Source: Actinomycetaceae bacterium MB13-C1-2 (GTDB lineage Bacteria > Actinomycetota > Actinomycetes > Actinomycetales > Actinomycetaceae). From it: a stretch of 64,000 nt of DNA. Position numbers and translations under genes: made by a program. Location: assembly GCA_035621235.1 (NCBI GenBank), contig CP141731.1, forward strand, positions 1,922,001 through 1,986,000, written 5' to 3'. The notes beneath the pieces were generated by a model, which worked only from the letters and a program-made list of their open reading frames with translations, did not search any database and had not been told where the DNA came from. Numbering within the stretch: the first letter of the stretch is position 1; every line of letters begins with the position of its first letter. Positions 18,048-26,500 of the stretch are shown here, in pieces.

Positions 18048-18326
18048 TCAGTCGAGTCCCAGGTGGAAGGCTTCTTCCAGGTCACTCTTTGAGTAAGTCC
18101 GAAAAGCGAGATGGGTCGCAAGCGAAGTTATGCCCGGAATTTTCGCAATCCTGTCCGACACTATGTCGGCCAGTTCCTCGTACCGGCCAAGGCGCACTAG
18201 AGCGATCAGATCAACTGAACCGGTTACCGAATAGACCTCTTCGACTCCCTCGATATCCGCGACTTGCTGAGCTACTTCTGGAATCGAATCGACTGAGCAG
18301 TTAATCATTACGATGGCGTTGACCAT
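18048..18326 (-). CDS. Lrp/AsnC-type ligand-binding domain protein, without DNA-binding domain
   Basis: The 92-residue protein consists only of the RAM domain of the Lrp/AsnC family (AIVMINCSVDSIPEVAQQVADIEGVEEVYSVTGSVDLIALVRL, then a last strand SLATHLAFRTYSKS). Such stand-alone RAM proteins assemble into rings and are thought to sense amino acids. It lies next to trpD, convergent with it. The ATG has a GGAAGGAAT ribosome-binding site. It may bind a trpD-related ligand, but that is inference from position. Confidence 0.85.
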   Translation of the reverse strand: MVNAIVMINCSVDSIPEVAQQVADIEGVEEVYSVTGSVDLIALVRLGRYEELADIVSDRIAKIPGITSLATHLAFRTYSKSDLEEAFHLGLD

Positions 18327-18465
18327 GAGATTCCTTCCAGAAACTTCAGCTTTATCTGCATTCTATCTGGTGGCGCGATTCATAGACCCCAAAGATGGTG
18401 ACTAGACTAGATTCCGTTCGCCATTTGAAGGAAACGAAACAGAGAAGTTCACGGAGGGTAGCTGC

Positions 18466-19326
18466 ATGGCCTTTTACCAGGTGCTTAAGGGTGTCGGTGG
18501 TCCGGTCTTGCGCGGTGTTTATCACCCGTGGATCCAAGGGGTAGAGAATATCCCTAAAGAGGGAGCGGCGATCCTCGCTTCGAATCACAACGCCGTCTGG
18601 GACTCGATCTTCCTTCCGGCGCTCATTGAGCGCGAAGTCGCCTTTATGGGGAAGGCTGATTACTTCACTGGAACTGGCGTCAAGGGCTGGGCGGTTAAGA
18701 ACTTTATGAAGGCCGTTGGGACCATCCCCGTTGATCGGGCTGGAGGTAAAGCTGCTGAGGCAGCCATGCAGGCGGGTCTGGATCGGTTGCGTCGAGGCGA
18801 GTTGTTCGGCATCTATCCGGAGGGTACCCGTAGTCCGGATGGGCGTCTGTACCGTGGCAAGACCGGAGTCGCTCGACTGTCACTTGAGTCAGGGGCTCCC
18901 GTCATTCCGGTGGCGATGATTGGGACGCACGCGGCTCAGCCGATCGGACAGAAGATTCCAAACCGCAGCGACATCGGTGTCGTGATCGGCAAACCACTTG
19001 ACTTCTCTCGCTACCGAAAGCTGGCGAAAGACCGTTATGTTCTTCGAGCGATCACTGACGAGATCATGTATAACCTGATGCTTTTGTCAGGACAGGAATA
19101 TGTCGACCTCTACGCTGCAGACGTAAAGGCGGAGCTAGCGGAGATGGGCGAGTTCGAAGGGCCGATCCCGAACAGTGCAAAGGCTCCTGGTGGCAGGCCC
19201 GTACCTGAAGTTGAGCGTCCAACGAAGCCGGTTCCAGAAGAACCGGAGGTGATAGCTACGGCCGAGGATACCGATATTGACGGTCTCTCGGCTGTCGAGG
19301 TCAACTTGGACCCGGAAGAGTCTTGA
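18466..19326 (+). CDS. plsC: 1-acyl-sn-glycerol-3-phosphate acyltransferase
   Basis: Adds an acyl chain to lysophosphatidic acid to form phosphatidic acid at the membrane. The 286-residue protein has the HX4D catalytic motif in SNHNAVWDS, the acceptor-binding FGIYPEGTRSPDGRLYRGKTG and GTHAAQP. The last 60 residues are an acidic, proline-rich tail not seen in the core family. GGAGGG lies upstream of the ATG. The gene order plsC, pfp, aroG is close to the mycobacterial Rv2182c-Rv2178c order. Confidence 0.9.
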   Translation: MAFYQVLKGVGGPVLRGVYHPWIQGVENIPKEGAAILASNHNAVWDSIFLPALIEREVAFMGKADYFTGTGVKGWAVKNFMKAVGTIPVDRAGGKAAEAAMQAGLDRLRRGELFGIYPEGTRSPDGRLYRGKTGVARLSLESGAPVIPVAMIGTHAAQPIGQKIPNRSDIGVVIGKPLDFSRYRKLAKDRYVLRAITDEIMYNLMLLSGQEYVDLYAADVKAELAEMGEFEGPIPNSAKAPGGRPVPEVERPTKPVPEEPEVIATAEDTDIDGLSAVEVNLDPEES

Positions 19327-19444
19327 GGCTCTAGAGACATAGCCAGTCTGCGGTCGAGTTCCCGCACCGCCTATTCGGGCGGGTAAGCTTGCATAGGCGC
19401 TTTGCGTCCAAGACTTATAAGGATCTTCGAAAGAGGTATTGCCC

Positions 19445-20671
19445 GTGGCCGTTCGTCGCGTTGCCCTTCTAACCGCCGGTGGTTTCGCACCTTGTCTTTC
19501 AACCTCCGTTGGGAACCTGATAGAGCGCTATAACCAGCTTGATCCGTCAATCGAGATCATTGCTTACAAGTACGGTTACCACGGTCTGTTGACCGGGAAC
19601 TACATCGAGGTCGATGACGAGGCTAGGAAGAACGCTGCTGTTCTGCGCAATTTCGGTGGTTCACCGATTGGAAACTCCAGAGTAAAGCTGACAAACGTCA
19701 AGGATTGCGTGAAGCGCGGTCTGGTTGAAGAGGGCCAGGACCCACTTGAGGTGGCGGCTGAGCAACTACGCACCGACGGTGTTGACGTGCTCCACACCAT
19801 TGGTGGAGATGACACGAACACGACGGCGGCAGACCTGGCGAAGTACCTGGCGGATAACGACTACAACCTGACCGTTGTGGGTCTGCCCAAAACGATCGAC
19901 AACGACATCATTCCAATTCGTCAGTCTCTCGGGGCTGACACCGCCGCTAATCAGGCTGCACGCTTCGCGAAGAACGTCATTGGAGAGAACCACTGCGGGC
20001 CGCGCATGTTGATTGTTCACGAAATCATGGGACGCCACTGCGGTTGGCTGGCTGCTGCCGCGACCAAGAACTATCGTGAAATTCTTGAGGGTGAAACCTG
20101 GGTTCCTTCAATCGGTTTGTCCAGGGACTACTGGGATGTTCACGCGCTGTACCTTCCCGAGATGCACTTTGACGTCAAGGACGAGGCGAAGCGTCTACGG
20201 GCGATCATGGATGAGGGCGGCAACGTCAATATCTTTATCTCCGAGGGCGCGGGTGTTCCTGAGATTATCGCTGAGATGGAAGCTAATGGTGAAGAGGTCG
20301 CACGCGATGCCTTCGGGCATGTTCGGCTTGACGAAATCAACCCCGGCCAGTGGTTCGCAAAGCAGTTTGCACAGCTTCTTGGTGCCGAGAAGGTCATGGT
20401 TCAAAAGTCTGGTTACTTCTCGCGTGCGGCCGAGTCGAACCAGTTTGACCTCGACCTAATCAAAGAGATGACGGACTTCGGAGTCGATTCTGCTCTGCAG
20501 GGTGTCTCTGGCGTCATCGGGCATGACGAGGAGAACGGTGACAAGCTGAGCGCTATTGCTTTCGACAGGATTGCTGGCGGGAAAGCTTTCGATATTACCC
20601 AGGACTGGTTCGTCCAAATGATGGCTGAGATTGGTCAGCCAGTCGAGCCCGCAGAACCCGCTGAGCACTAA
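19445..20671 (+). CDS. pfp: Pyrophosphate-dependent phosphofructokinase
   Basis: Interconverts fructose-6-phosphate and fructose-1,6-bisphosphate. The 408-residue protein has GGDDTNT in place of the GGDGS of ATP-type enzymes, and PKTIDNDI in place of PGTIDND. These two substitutions mark the PPi-dependent form, which spares ATP and can run both ways. ESNQFDLDL, substrate and GHDEENG loops complete the family pattern. The start is GTG 19445, with AAAGAGG nine bases upstream; a TTG six bases earlier is too close to it. TATAAG about 25 bases upstream may be the -10 box. Confidence 0.9.
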   Translation: MAVRRVALLTAGGFAPCLSTSVGNLIERYNQLDPSIEIIAYKYGYHGLLTGNYIEVDDEARKNAAVLRNFGGSPIGNSRVKLTNVKDCVKRGLVEEGQDPLEVAAEQLRTDGVDVLHTIGGDDTNTTAADLAKYLADNDYNLTVVGLPKTIDNDIIPIRQSLGADTAANQAARFAKNVIGENHCGPRMLIVHEIMGRHCGWLAAAATKNYREILEGETWVPSIGLSRDYWDVHALYLPEMHFDVKDEAKRLRAIMDEGGNVNIFISEGAGVPEIIAEMEANGEEVARDAFGHVRLDEINPGQWFAKQFAQLLGAEKVMVQKSGYFSRAAESNQFDLDLIKEMTDFGVDSALQGVSGVIGHDEENGDKLSAIAFDRIAGGKAFDITQDWFVQMMAEIGQPVEPAEPAEH

Positions 20672-20730
20672 GAGATCTGGGTTGCGGCAGTGCCGAGAAC
20701 CCGTTAGAGACCGAAGGGGGCAGCCAGTTG

Positions 20731-22122
20731 ATGCCCTGGGACACATGGCGAGACAAACCTTCTCGCCATCAGCCTGATTACCCTGACTCCGATGAACTCT
20801 CACGCGTTGTTGAGGATCTTCGACTTCGTCCTCCGCTAGTCTTTGCGGGTGAGGTCGACAGCCTGCGTGAGCAGTTGGGTAAGGCGGGTAACCGAGAGGC
20901 TTTCGTTCTGATAGGCGGTGACTGTGCCGAAACGTTCGCCCAGTCAACCGCCGATCAGCTTCGCCTGAAGATTCAGACTCTTCTTCAGATGGCGGTGGTT
21001 CTCACCTACGGCAGTTCCATGCCGGTAGTGAAGATTGGAAGGATCGCTGGTCAGTACGCGAAACCTCGTTCATCTCCGGTGGAGACACGAGATGGGGTCG
21101 AGCTTCCCAGCTACCTCGGAGATGCGGTTAACGGTTTTGATTTCACGCCGGAGGATCGCGGACATGATCCGGGGCGACTTCTGGAAACGTACCAACGATC
21201 CGCGTCGTCGTTGAACCTGATTCGGGCCTTCACCAAAGGTGGCTACGCAGATCTTCGCCGTGTTCATGAGTGGAATCGCGGATTCACTCAGAACCCCGTC
21301 TATCGGCGCTACGATCAGCTGGCAAATGAGATCACTCGTGCCGTGAAGTTTATGGAGGCGGCTGGGGCCGACTTTGACTCGTTGCGAGAAGTCGATCTAT
21401 TTAGCTCTCACGAGGCTCTTCTACTCGACTACGAATCAGCGCTGACCCGTATTGATTCGCGTACAGGAGATCCCTACGATACCTCGGGCCACTTCCTCTG
21501 GATCGGGGAGCGGACCCGTGGTTTGGACGAGGGGCATGTTGAGTTGATGCGCCAGGTACGCAATCCTATCGGTGTCAAAATCGGTCCGAGTGCAACGACC
21601 GATGAGTTGATAGGACTTATCGACGCGCTTAACCCCGAGGGAGAATCGGGCCGGCTAACGTTCATGGCTCGGATGGGAGCTGGCCGCATTGAAGATGCAC
21701 TCCCGCCCCTGGTTGAGGCTGTTAATGCTGATGGGCGCCCCGTCACTTGGATCACTGACCCAATGCACGGAAACACAATCTCAACGTCCAATGGTTACAA
21801 GACACGGGACTTCGAGACGATCATGCAAGAGGTCGCGAGTTTCTTCTCCGTTCATCGCTCGCTTGGCACCGTTCCGGCTGGGATTCACGTCGAGCTAACG
21901 GGTGGAGACGTTACTGAGGTGATTGGGGGAGCGGAAGGCTTGGATGACGCCTCGCTGGTTCAGCGCTATGAAACCCTGGTTGATCCGAGGCTGAACCATC
22001 AGCAGTCACTTGAGATCGCGTTCCAGGTAGCGTCCATGGCAGCCGAAGAACAGGGCGGTCACGCAATCGACTATGACGGCGACGGGGCATGGCGCATGAT
22101 TGGCGCGGAGGACATCAACTAG
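20731..22122 (+). CDS. aroG: 3-deoxy-7-phosphoheptulonate synthase, class II (DAHP synthase)
   Basis: First step of the shikimate pathway, joining PEP and erythrose-4-phosphate. The 463-residue protein has the metal-binding cysteine in IGGDCAETFA, RIAGQYAKPRS, and late signatures DPMHGNT (metal ligand) and SVHRSLGTVPAGIHVELTGGDVTE. These define the plant/mycobacterial class II enzyme. An A/G-rich site precedes ATG 20731; an in-frame TTG lies directly before it. The neighbour downstream is pknL, as in mycobacteria (Rv2178c-Rv2176). Confidence 0.95.
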   Translation: MPWDTWRDKPSRHQPDYPDSDELSRVVEDLRLRPPLVFAGEVDSLREQLGKAGNREAFVLIGGDCAETFAQSTADQLRLKIQTLLQMAVVLTYGSSMPVVKIGRIAGQYAKPRSSPVETRDGVELPSYLGDAVNGFDFTPEDRGHDPGRLLETYQRSASSLNLIRAFTKGGYADLRRVHEWNRGFTQNPVYRRYDQLANEITRAVKFMEAAGADFDSLREVDLFSSHEALLLDYESALTRIDSRTGDPYDTSGHFLWIGERTRGLDEGHVELMRQVRNPIGVKIGPSATTDELIGLIDALNPEGESGRLTFMARMGAGRIEDALPPLVEAVNADGRPVTWITDPMHGNTISTSNGYKTRDFETIMQEVASFFSVHRSLGTVPAGIHVELTGGDVTEVIGGAEGLDDASLVQRYETLVDPRLNHQQSLEIAFQVASMAAEEQGGHAIDYDGDGAWRMIGAEDIN

Positions 22123-22225
22123 GGCATCTGCGCTAGTGCCATCGGCGCCGTAATATCGTCACCGGTCACATGCGCTAAACCCGTGCCTCTCGGCCGCAGC
22201 CTCGTTTAGGCTGTCTTGGCAGGCC

Positions 22226-22314
22226 GTTGCTCGCTTGCCCTGGATGCGCCGACTCCTGTGCGCGATCTAGGAAATGAATTCGATCTAGACGAGTTGTGGG
22301 GCGCGGACGTTAGA
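22226..22314. repeat. Intergenic repeat, copy 1
   Basis: In the gap between the converging aroG and pknL genes. The first 57 bases match copy 2 at most positions, sharing GCCCTGGAT and GATCTAGGAAA. The middle (CGATCTAGACGAG) differs. The end (GCGCGGACGTTAG) again resembles the ends of copies 2 and 3, and includes the pknL stop codon. It does not look like coding sequence or an insertion sequence end. The other 100 bases of the gap show nothing that I recognise. Confidence 0.55.
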
Positions 22315-24289
22315 CGATATCGATGGTAACGACCGTGCCACGCTCCACGGTCTGACCGGGGGCGACGCTCTGCCTTCCCACGACATTGAGTAGCTCAACG
22401 ATTACGTTGACCTCCACCCGCAATCCTGCCCCCTCAATCGCCGCGACCGCCTCATCACGACTCATCCGCCAGACATCGGGAACAACGACATATCGAGAAC
22501 CGAGGGAGCGGGTGATCTGAACGGTGTCTCCCCGATGGACTTTTTCTCCAATGGCCGGGCTTACAGCAGATATCTGACCGATTGCGTAGTCATCCGAATA
22601 GTCTTCGACAACTTCAACCTTGAGTGCCAGTGCTTCGAGCTGCACTTGAGCTTCTTCCACTGACTGCCCCAAAACATCGGGGATCTCGATTGGCTCACGT
22701 CCCTTCGAGACAGTTAAGTGCACCGAGTTTCGGTGGTCGATTTCCGTTCCCGGAGTTGGGTTTGTACTGATGACATGCCCCTCAGGAACGGTCTCAGACC
22801 ATTCCTCAAGAGTCTTGTTGACGGTTAAACCTTCGGTTTCGATCGTTGTCGTGGCATCCGAAACTGATTCTCCGACAACGTCGGGCACCTGAAGGAATAG
22901 AACGCCCTGCGAGACGATGAGCGTTGCCTCGGCGTTCTTGTGAACACGTTCGCCATAGGCCGGGTTGGTTTCGATGATCATCTGATCGGGTACGTCATCA
23001 TCGTTCTCGTACTGCAGGTTGGAAGCTATCCCCATTTCGGAAAGCTCCGACTGAGCTTCGGCTACCGTCTTTCCCGCAAGGTTTGGCATTTCGTAGTAGG
23101 AACCGGGACCGTACTGTTGCCACCACCACCAAACGCCGAGAGCAACCCCGACAAGCAACAAAAGAACGGTTGCGACAACCAGGGGCACCCTGGATAACGG
23201 CTTGCGGCGTTCCTTCTGAGAAGTCTTCGCGACGGCCCCCGAAGTGTGAACAACATTCTGTTCAATCGGAAGCCACGTAGTGCGACCATCGACCTTGAGT
23301 GCGTGGGTCGCCCCCGACTCCTCAGCGGAAAGGCTCTCTGATCCCGAAACCGGAAGCTGGTGGTCTAGTAGCTCGATCGGAAGTGCGTTCCTCGTTCGCG
23401 CGACGAGCGCCGCGGCGTCCCGGGCCGTCAAAGGGCGATCAGCAGGGTCACGCGCCGCCAAGACCTGGGTCAGATTGTCCACTTCGGTGGGAATCCAGTC
23501 CTGGAGTTTCGAGGGCGGTGGAATATCGTCATTGACCCGTGACAGCGCGAGCTGAATCGGCGTATCGGAACCCTGCCCCGGAACGGTTCCTGTCAATAGC
23601 TCGTAGAGCATGATCCCAACCGCATAGATATCGGTTCGTCCGTCGTAGTCACCCCGCAGGGCAACCTCGGGAGCTAAATAGGCAACTGTGCCCATCACCG
23701 TACCGGTGGATGACATCGTCACCTCTGAGGCTGCACGTGCCAGGCCAAAGTCGGTAATTTTGAGCGTTCCATCGGAGGCAACCAGAACGTTCTCGGGCTT
23801 AAGATCGCGGTGGACCACACCCGCCTTATGGGCGAAGACTAGCGCTGCGAGCAGTTGCTCGGTGATGTCCAGGCTATCGCCAAGAGTTAGAGGACCCGAG
23901 TCCTGGACGAAGTCTCGTAGATGGGGTCCATCCACGAGTTCCATCACCAGGTATCCCTGCCCCTGATAGGCCCCCTGGTCGTAGACCGGAACGACGCCGG
24001 GATGGGAAATTTTGGCGGCGGAGCGTGCCTCTTGACGGAAGCGCGCCGTGAACTGTTCAGACTCCGCCAGATGGGGATGCATGATCTTCAGGGCAACCAG
24101 ACGACCCAGACGCTGATCCTCGGCAATGTAGACGCTTGCCATGCCGCCACGTGCCATGCGCGAGACAACTTTGTAACGTCCGTCTATAGTCAGTCCGATG
24201 AGCGGGTCTCCGCCGTTCGGGGGCGGCGGACCATCGACCTCTCCGCCTCGGGGCGCGTCGGGCCCCGAAGGGGTTGAACTCTCACTCAC
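22310..24289 (-). CDS. pknL: Ser/Thr protein kinase with four PASTA domains (PknL-type)
   Basis: A 659-residue membrane receptor kinase. The N-terminal kinase domain has a Gly-rich loop (MARGGMASVY), VALKIM (ATP lysine), HRDLKPENVL (catalytic loop), DFGLARAASEV and YLAPE. After a basic juxtamembrane region there is one membrane helix (VVATVLLLLVGVALGVW), then four PASTA repeats of about 65 residues, which bind muropeptides or lipid II. Thus it should sense cell-wall state outside and phosphorylate targets inside. GTG 24289 is favoured because TAAACT lies seven bases before it. Divergent Rv2175c-type regulator and aroG neighbours match mycobacterial pknL, whose product lacks PASTA domains. Confidence 0.9.
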   Translation of the reverse strand: MSESSTPSGPDAPRGGEVDGPPPPNGGDPLIGLTIDGRYKVVSRMARGGMASVYIAEDQRLGRLVALKIMHPHLAESEQFTARFRQEARSAAKISHPGVVPVYDQGAYQGQGYLVMELVDGPHLRDFVQDSGPLTLGDSLDITEQLLAALVFAHKAGVVHRDLKPENVLVASDGTLKITDFGLARAASEVTMSSTGTVMGTVAYLAPEVALRGDYDGRTDIYAVGIMLYELLTGTVPGQGSDTPIQLALSRVNDDIPPPSKLQDWIPTEVDNLTQVLAARDPADRPLTARDAAALVARTRNALPIELLDHQLPVSGSESLSAEESGATHALKVDGRTTWLPIEQNVVHTSGAVAKTSQKERRKPLSRVPLVVATVLLLLVGVALGVWWWWQQYGPGSYYEMPNLAGKTVAEAQSELSEMGIASNLQYENDDDVPDQMIIETNPAYGERVHKNAEATLIVSQGVLFLQVPDVVGESVSDATTTIETEGLTVNKTLEEWSETVPEGHVISTNPTPGTEIDHRNSVHLTVSKGREPIEIPDVLGQSVEEAQVQLEALALKVEVVEDYSDDYAIGQISAVSPAIGEKVHRGDTVQITRSLGSRYVVVPDVWRMSRDEAVAAIEGAGLRVEVNVIVELLNVVGRQSVAPGQTVERGTVVTIDIV

Positions 24290-24352
24290 GACCCCGAGTT
24301 TACGTGAATGGGAGCGTCGCACCGCTCTGGCACGCGGCACTATCCTTGAGGG
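24290..24352. promoter_or_regulatory. Divergent leaderless promoters of pknL and the Rv2175c-type gene
   Basis: Only 63 bases separate the two start codons. On the minus strand TAAACT (24297-24302) ends seven bases before the pknL GTG. On the plus strand TATCCT (24341-24346) ends six bases before the ATG of the regulator. Neither start has a ribosome-binding site. The two polymerases would meet in the same 45 bases, so their expression may compete or be jointly controlled. Confidence 0.6.
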
Positions 24353-24814
24353 ATGAGCTACTCGAACAAAGATCTCTTTGCCGAAACCGAATTGGTTGAT
24401 GGCCTCAGTGCAGCCCGGATGCTAGGAACTAAACCTTCTCGGATTAAGCAGTTGATCCGAGACAATCTTTTGATCGGCTACTACGCTGACGGTTCGTGGT
24501 GGGTTCCGGAGACAGCATTGGTTCTACTCGATTCGGAGCTCGGCCAGATGCCGGGAGCCAAGAAAATCGCGGAACGAATTGCCGCGTCAGTCAAGCTGGC
24601 AGAGGATACCGACCCCCTGCCTGAAGCCACCCACGTTCCGCTTTGGACTCTGCCCGGCACCATCACGGTTCTAAAAGACGGGGGATTCACTGATGATGAG
24701 GTGCTGGAATGGTTGTTTAGCCCCAGCGAACTACTCGACGAAAAGCCGATAGATGCTTTGAGGTCGGGGCGCCATCACGAAGTGAACTCAGTAGCGTCGG
24801 CACTCGCCTGGTAG
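24353..24814 (+). CDS. Rv2175c-type DNA-binding regulator
   Basis: A 153-residue protein with a helix-turn-helix of MerR-like type at the N-terminus (VDGLSAARMLGTKPSRIKQLIRDN then a wing LIGYYADGSWWVP), and a C-terminal domain with FTDDEVLEWLFSPSELL. In mycobacteria the Rv2175c protein binds DNA and is a substrate of PknL, which controls its binding by phosphorylation. The divergent position here supports the same pair. The N-terminus MSYSNKDLFAETE has few acceptor sites. TATCCT lies six bases before the ATG. Confidence 0.85.
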   Translation: MSYSNKDLFAETELVDGLSAARMLGTKPSRIKQLIRDNLLIGYYADGSWWVPETALVLLDSELGQMPGAKKIAERIAASVKLAEDTDPLPEATHVPLWTLPGTITVLKDGGFTDDEVLEWLFSPSELLDEKPIDALRSGRHHEVNSVASALAW

Positions 24815-24978
24815 CGGCGAACTGAGCCTGAAGCGTGGCCCCGAAATATTGGTGGAGTCACACGCTCCGGGTAGCCGTGAACTTTCGTTAGTGTTCCGCG
24901 CCGCAGATTCGTCCACGTCCTATGCGCCGAGTCGGCACTGTTCGGCGGCATCTTCGGTCGGCTTGTCACGGGGAAGCC

Positions 24979-25050
24979 TTTGTTCGCTCGCCCTGGATAC
25001 GCTGACTTAGTGTGCGATCTAGGAAACGAACTTGTAGCGCGGGACACTAG
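24979..25050. repeat. Intergenic repeat, copy 2, next to the IS30 insertion
   Basis: From TTTGTTCGCTCGCCC to GCGGGACACTAG. Its last 35 bases match copy 3 (on the other strand) at 31 positions; its first 57 match copy 1 well. The final CTAG is the target duplicated by the IS30-family element. In the uninterrupted chromosome the repeat ended at the stop codon of the prenyltransferase gene. The 165 bases between the Rv2175c-type stop and this repeat show no gene. Confidence 0.6.
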
Positions 25051-26500
25051 GTGGATTCAATTGGTCGTCGCAACACCTCGATTTGGAGGTGTTTTATGGT
25101 TCGTCGTCAGCAGGCTGCGGATCGGGCGGTCCGCCCGAAGCTACGTTCCCCTGGTCATCCGAAGTTCCAGCGGCATGTCGAGGCCGCGTTCTGGTTGCAG
25201 ATCGCCAAGGGGATGCTTCCTGCCGAGGCCGCAGGGCAGGTTGGCGTGGCGTCTGCGGTGGGTCAGCGGTGGTTCCACAATGCTGGGGGTATGCCACCAT
25301 TTGACGTGAAGTTCACCCCGACAGGGCGCTATTTGTCTTTTGTCGAACGCGAGGAAATCGCTTTGTTGCGGGCTCAAGGACAGGGGGTGCGTCAGATAGC
25401 CCGCACCGTTGGTCGTGACCCGGGGACGATCTCCAGAGAGCTGCGCCGTAACGCTGCCACTCGGGGTAGGAAACTGGAGTACCGCGCATCTGTTGCGCAG
25501 TGGAAAGCTGATCTAGCAGCCAAACGCCCTAAAACCGCGAAACTGGTCGCTAACCCGCGGTTACGCGCCTATGTAGAAGAACGCCTATCGGGCCAGATCA
25601 AAACACCTTCAGGCATGGTGGTCAGCGGCCCGGAACCTCCACGTTTCACCGGCAACAACAAACCTCACCGTAAGCACCGGGCATGGTCGAATGCTTGGAG
25701 TCCCGAGCAAATCAGTAACCGACTCAAGGTCGATTTCCCCGATGATGAGTCCATGCGGATAAGCCACGAAGCGATCTACCAGTCCCTTTACATTCAGGGC
25801 CGTGGCGCGCTCAAACGCGAGCTGGTGTGGTGTTTACGCACCGGACGCGCGTTGCGCGCCCCGCGGGAGCGATCCAGACGCAAAACTTGGGCCCATGTGA
25901 CTCCTGAGACGCTGATCAGTGAGAGACCCGCAGAAGCAGAGGACCGAGCCGTTCCAGGACACTGGGAAGGTGATCTACTGATCGGGTTGGAACGCTCAGC
26001 GATCGGTACTGTCGTCGAGCGGACAACCAGGTTCACCATGCTAGTCCACCTGCCACGCGAAGATGGTTGGCGGCACATGGGCGCCGTCAAGAATGGGCCC
26101 GCCCTGGCTGGCTACGGGGCAAACACCATGAAAAACGCATTAGCGAACGCGATGGCGACTTTACCTTCAGAACTAGCACGCTCGTTGACCTGGGATCGCG
26201 GTAAGGAGATGTCGGCACACGCCCAGTTCAAAGTTGAGACCGGGATACCCGTGTTCTTCGCCGACCCACAATCACCCTGGCAGCGAGGCACAAACGAGAA
26301 CACCAACGGCCTGCTGCGACAGTATTTCCCCAAAGGCACGGACCTGTCCCGATGGTCGGCCACGGAACTTGAAGCCGTCGCCCACGCACTCAACACCCGG
26401 CCAAGGAAAACACTCGGATGGAAAACCCCAGCCGAGGCCTTCAACGAGCACCTACTATTACTCCAACAAGCCGGTGTTGCATCAACCGATTGAACCTGGT
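25051..26500 (+). mobile_element. Intact IS30-family insertion sequence (1450 bp)
   Basis: Terminal inverted repeats can be aligned at 25056-25077 and 26473-26494 (18 of 22 positions identical: TTCAAT..GG...GCAACACC). CTAG flanks the element on both sides (25047-25050 and 26501-26504), a short target duplication of the IS30 type. It carries a single transposase gene with intact catalytic residues. The insertion falls exactly at the TAG stop codon of the minus-strand prenyltransferase gene, which keeps that stop thanks to the duplication. Confidence 0.85.
25096..26493 (+). CDS. IS30-family transposase
   Basis: A 465-residue transposase starting at ATG 25096 after GGAGG. It has the N-terminal helix-turn-helix of the family (LSFVEREEIALLRAQGQGVRQIARTVGRDPGTISRELRRN) and a DDE catalytic core: GHWEGDLLIG, LTWDRGKEM and WQRGTNENTNGLLRQYFP. 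The insertion between the HTH and DDE parts is usual in actinobacterial members. The gene looks intact and its stop lies inside the right inverted repeat. Confidence 0.95.
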   Translation: MVRRQQAADRAVRPKLRSPGHPKFQRHVEAAFWLQIAKGMLPAEAAGQVGVASAVGQRWFHNAGGMPPFDVKFTPTGRYLSFVEREEIALLRAQGQGVRQIARTVGRDPGTISRELRRNAATRGRKLEYRASVAQWKADLAAKRPKTAKLVANPRLRAYVEERLSGQIKTPSGMVVSGPEPPRFTGNNKPHRKHRAWSNAWSPEQISNRLKVDFPDDESMRISHEAIYQSLYIQGRGALKRELVWCLRTGRALRAPRERSRRKTWAHVTPETLISERPAEAEDRAVPGHWEGDLLIGLERSAIGTVVERTTRFTMLVHLPREDGWRHMGAVKNGPALAGYGANTMKNALANAMATLPSELARSLTWDRGKEMSAHAQFKVETGIPVFFADPQSPWQRGTNENTNGLLRQYFPKGTDLSRWSATELEAVAHALNTRPRKTLGWKTPAEAFNEHLLLLQQAGVASTD

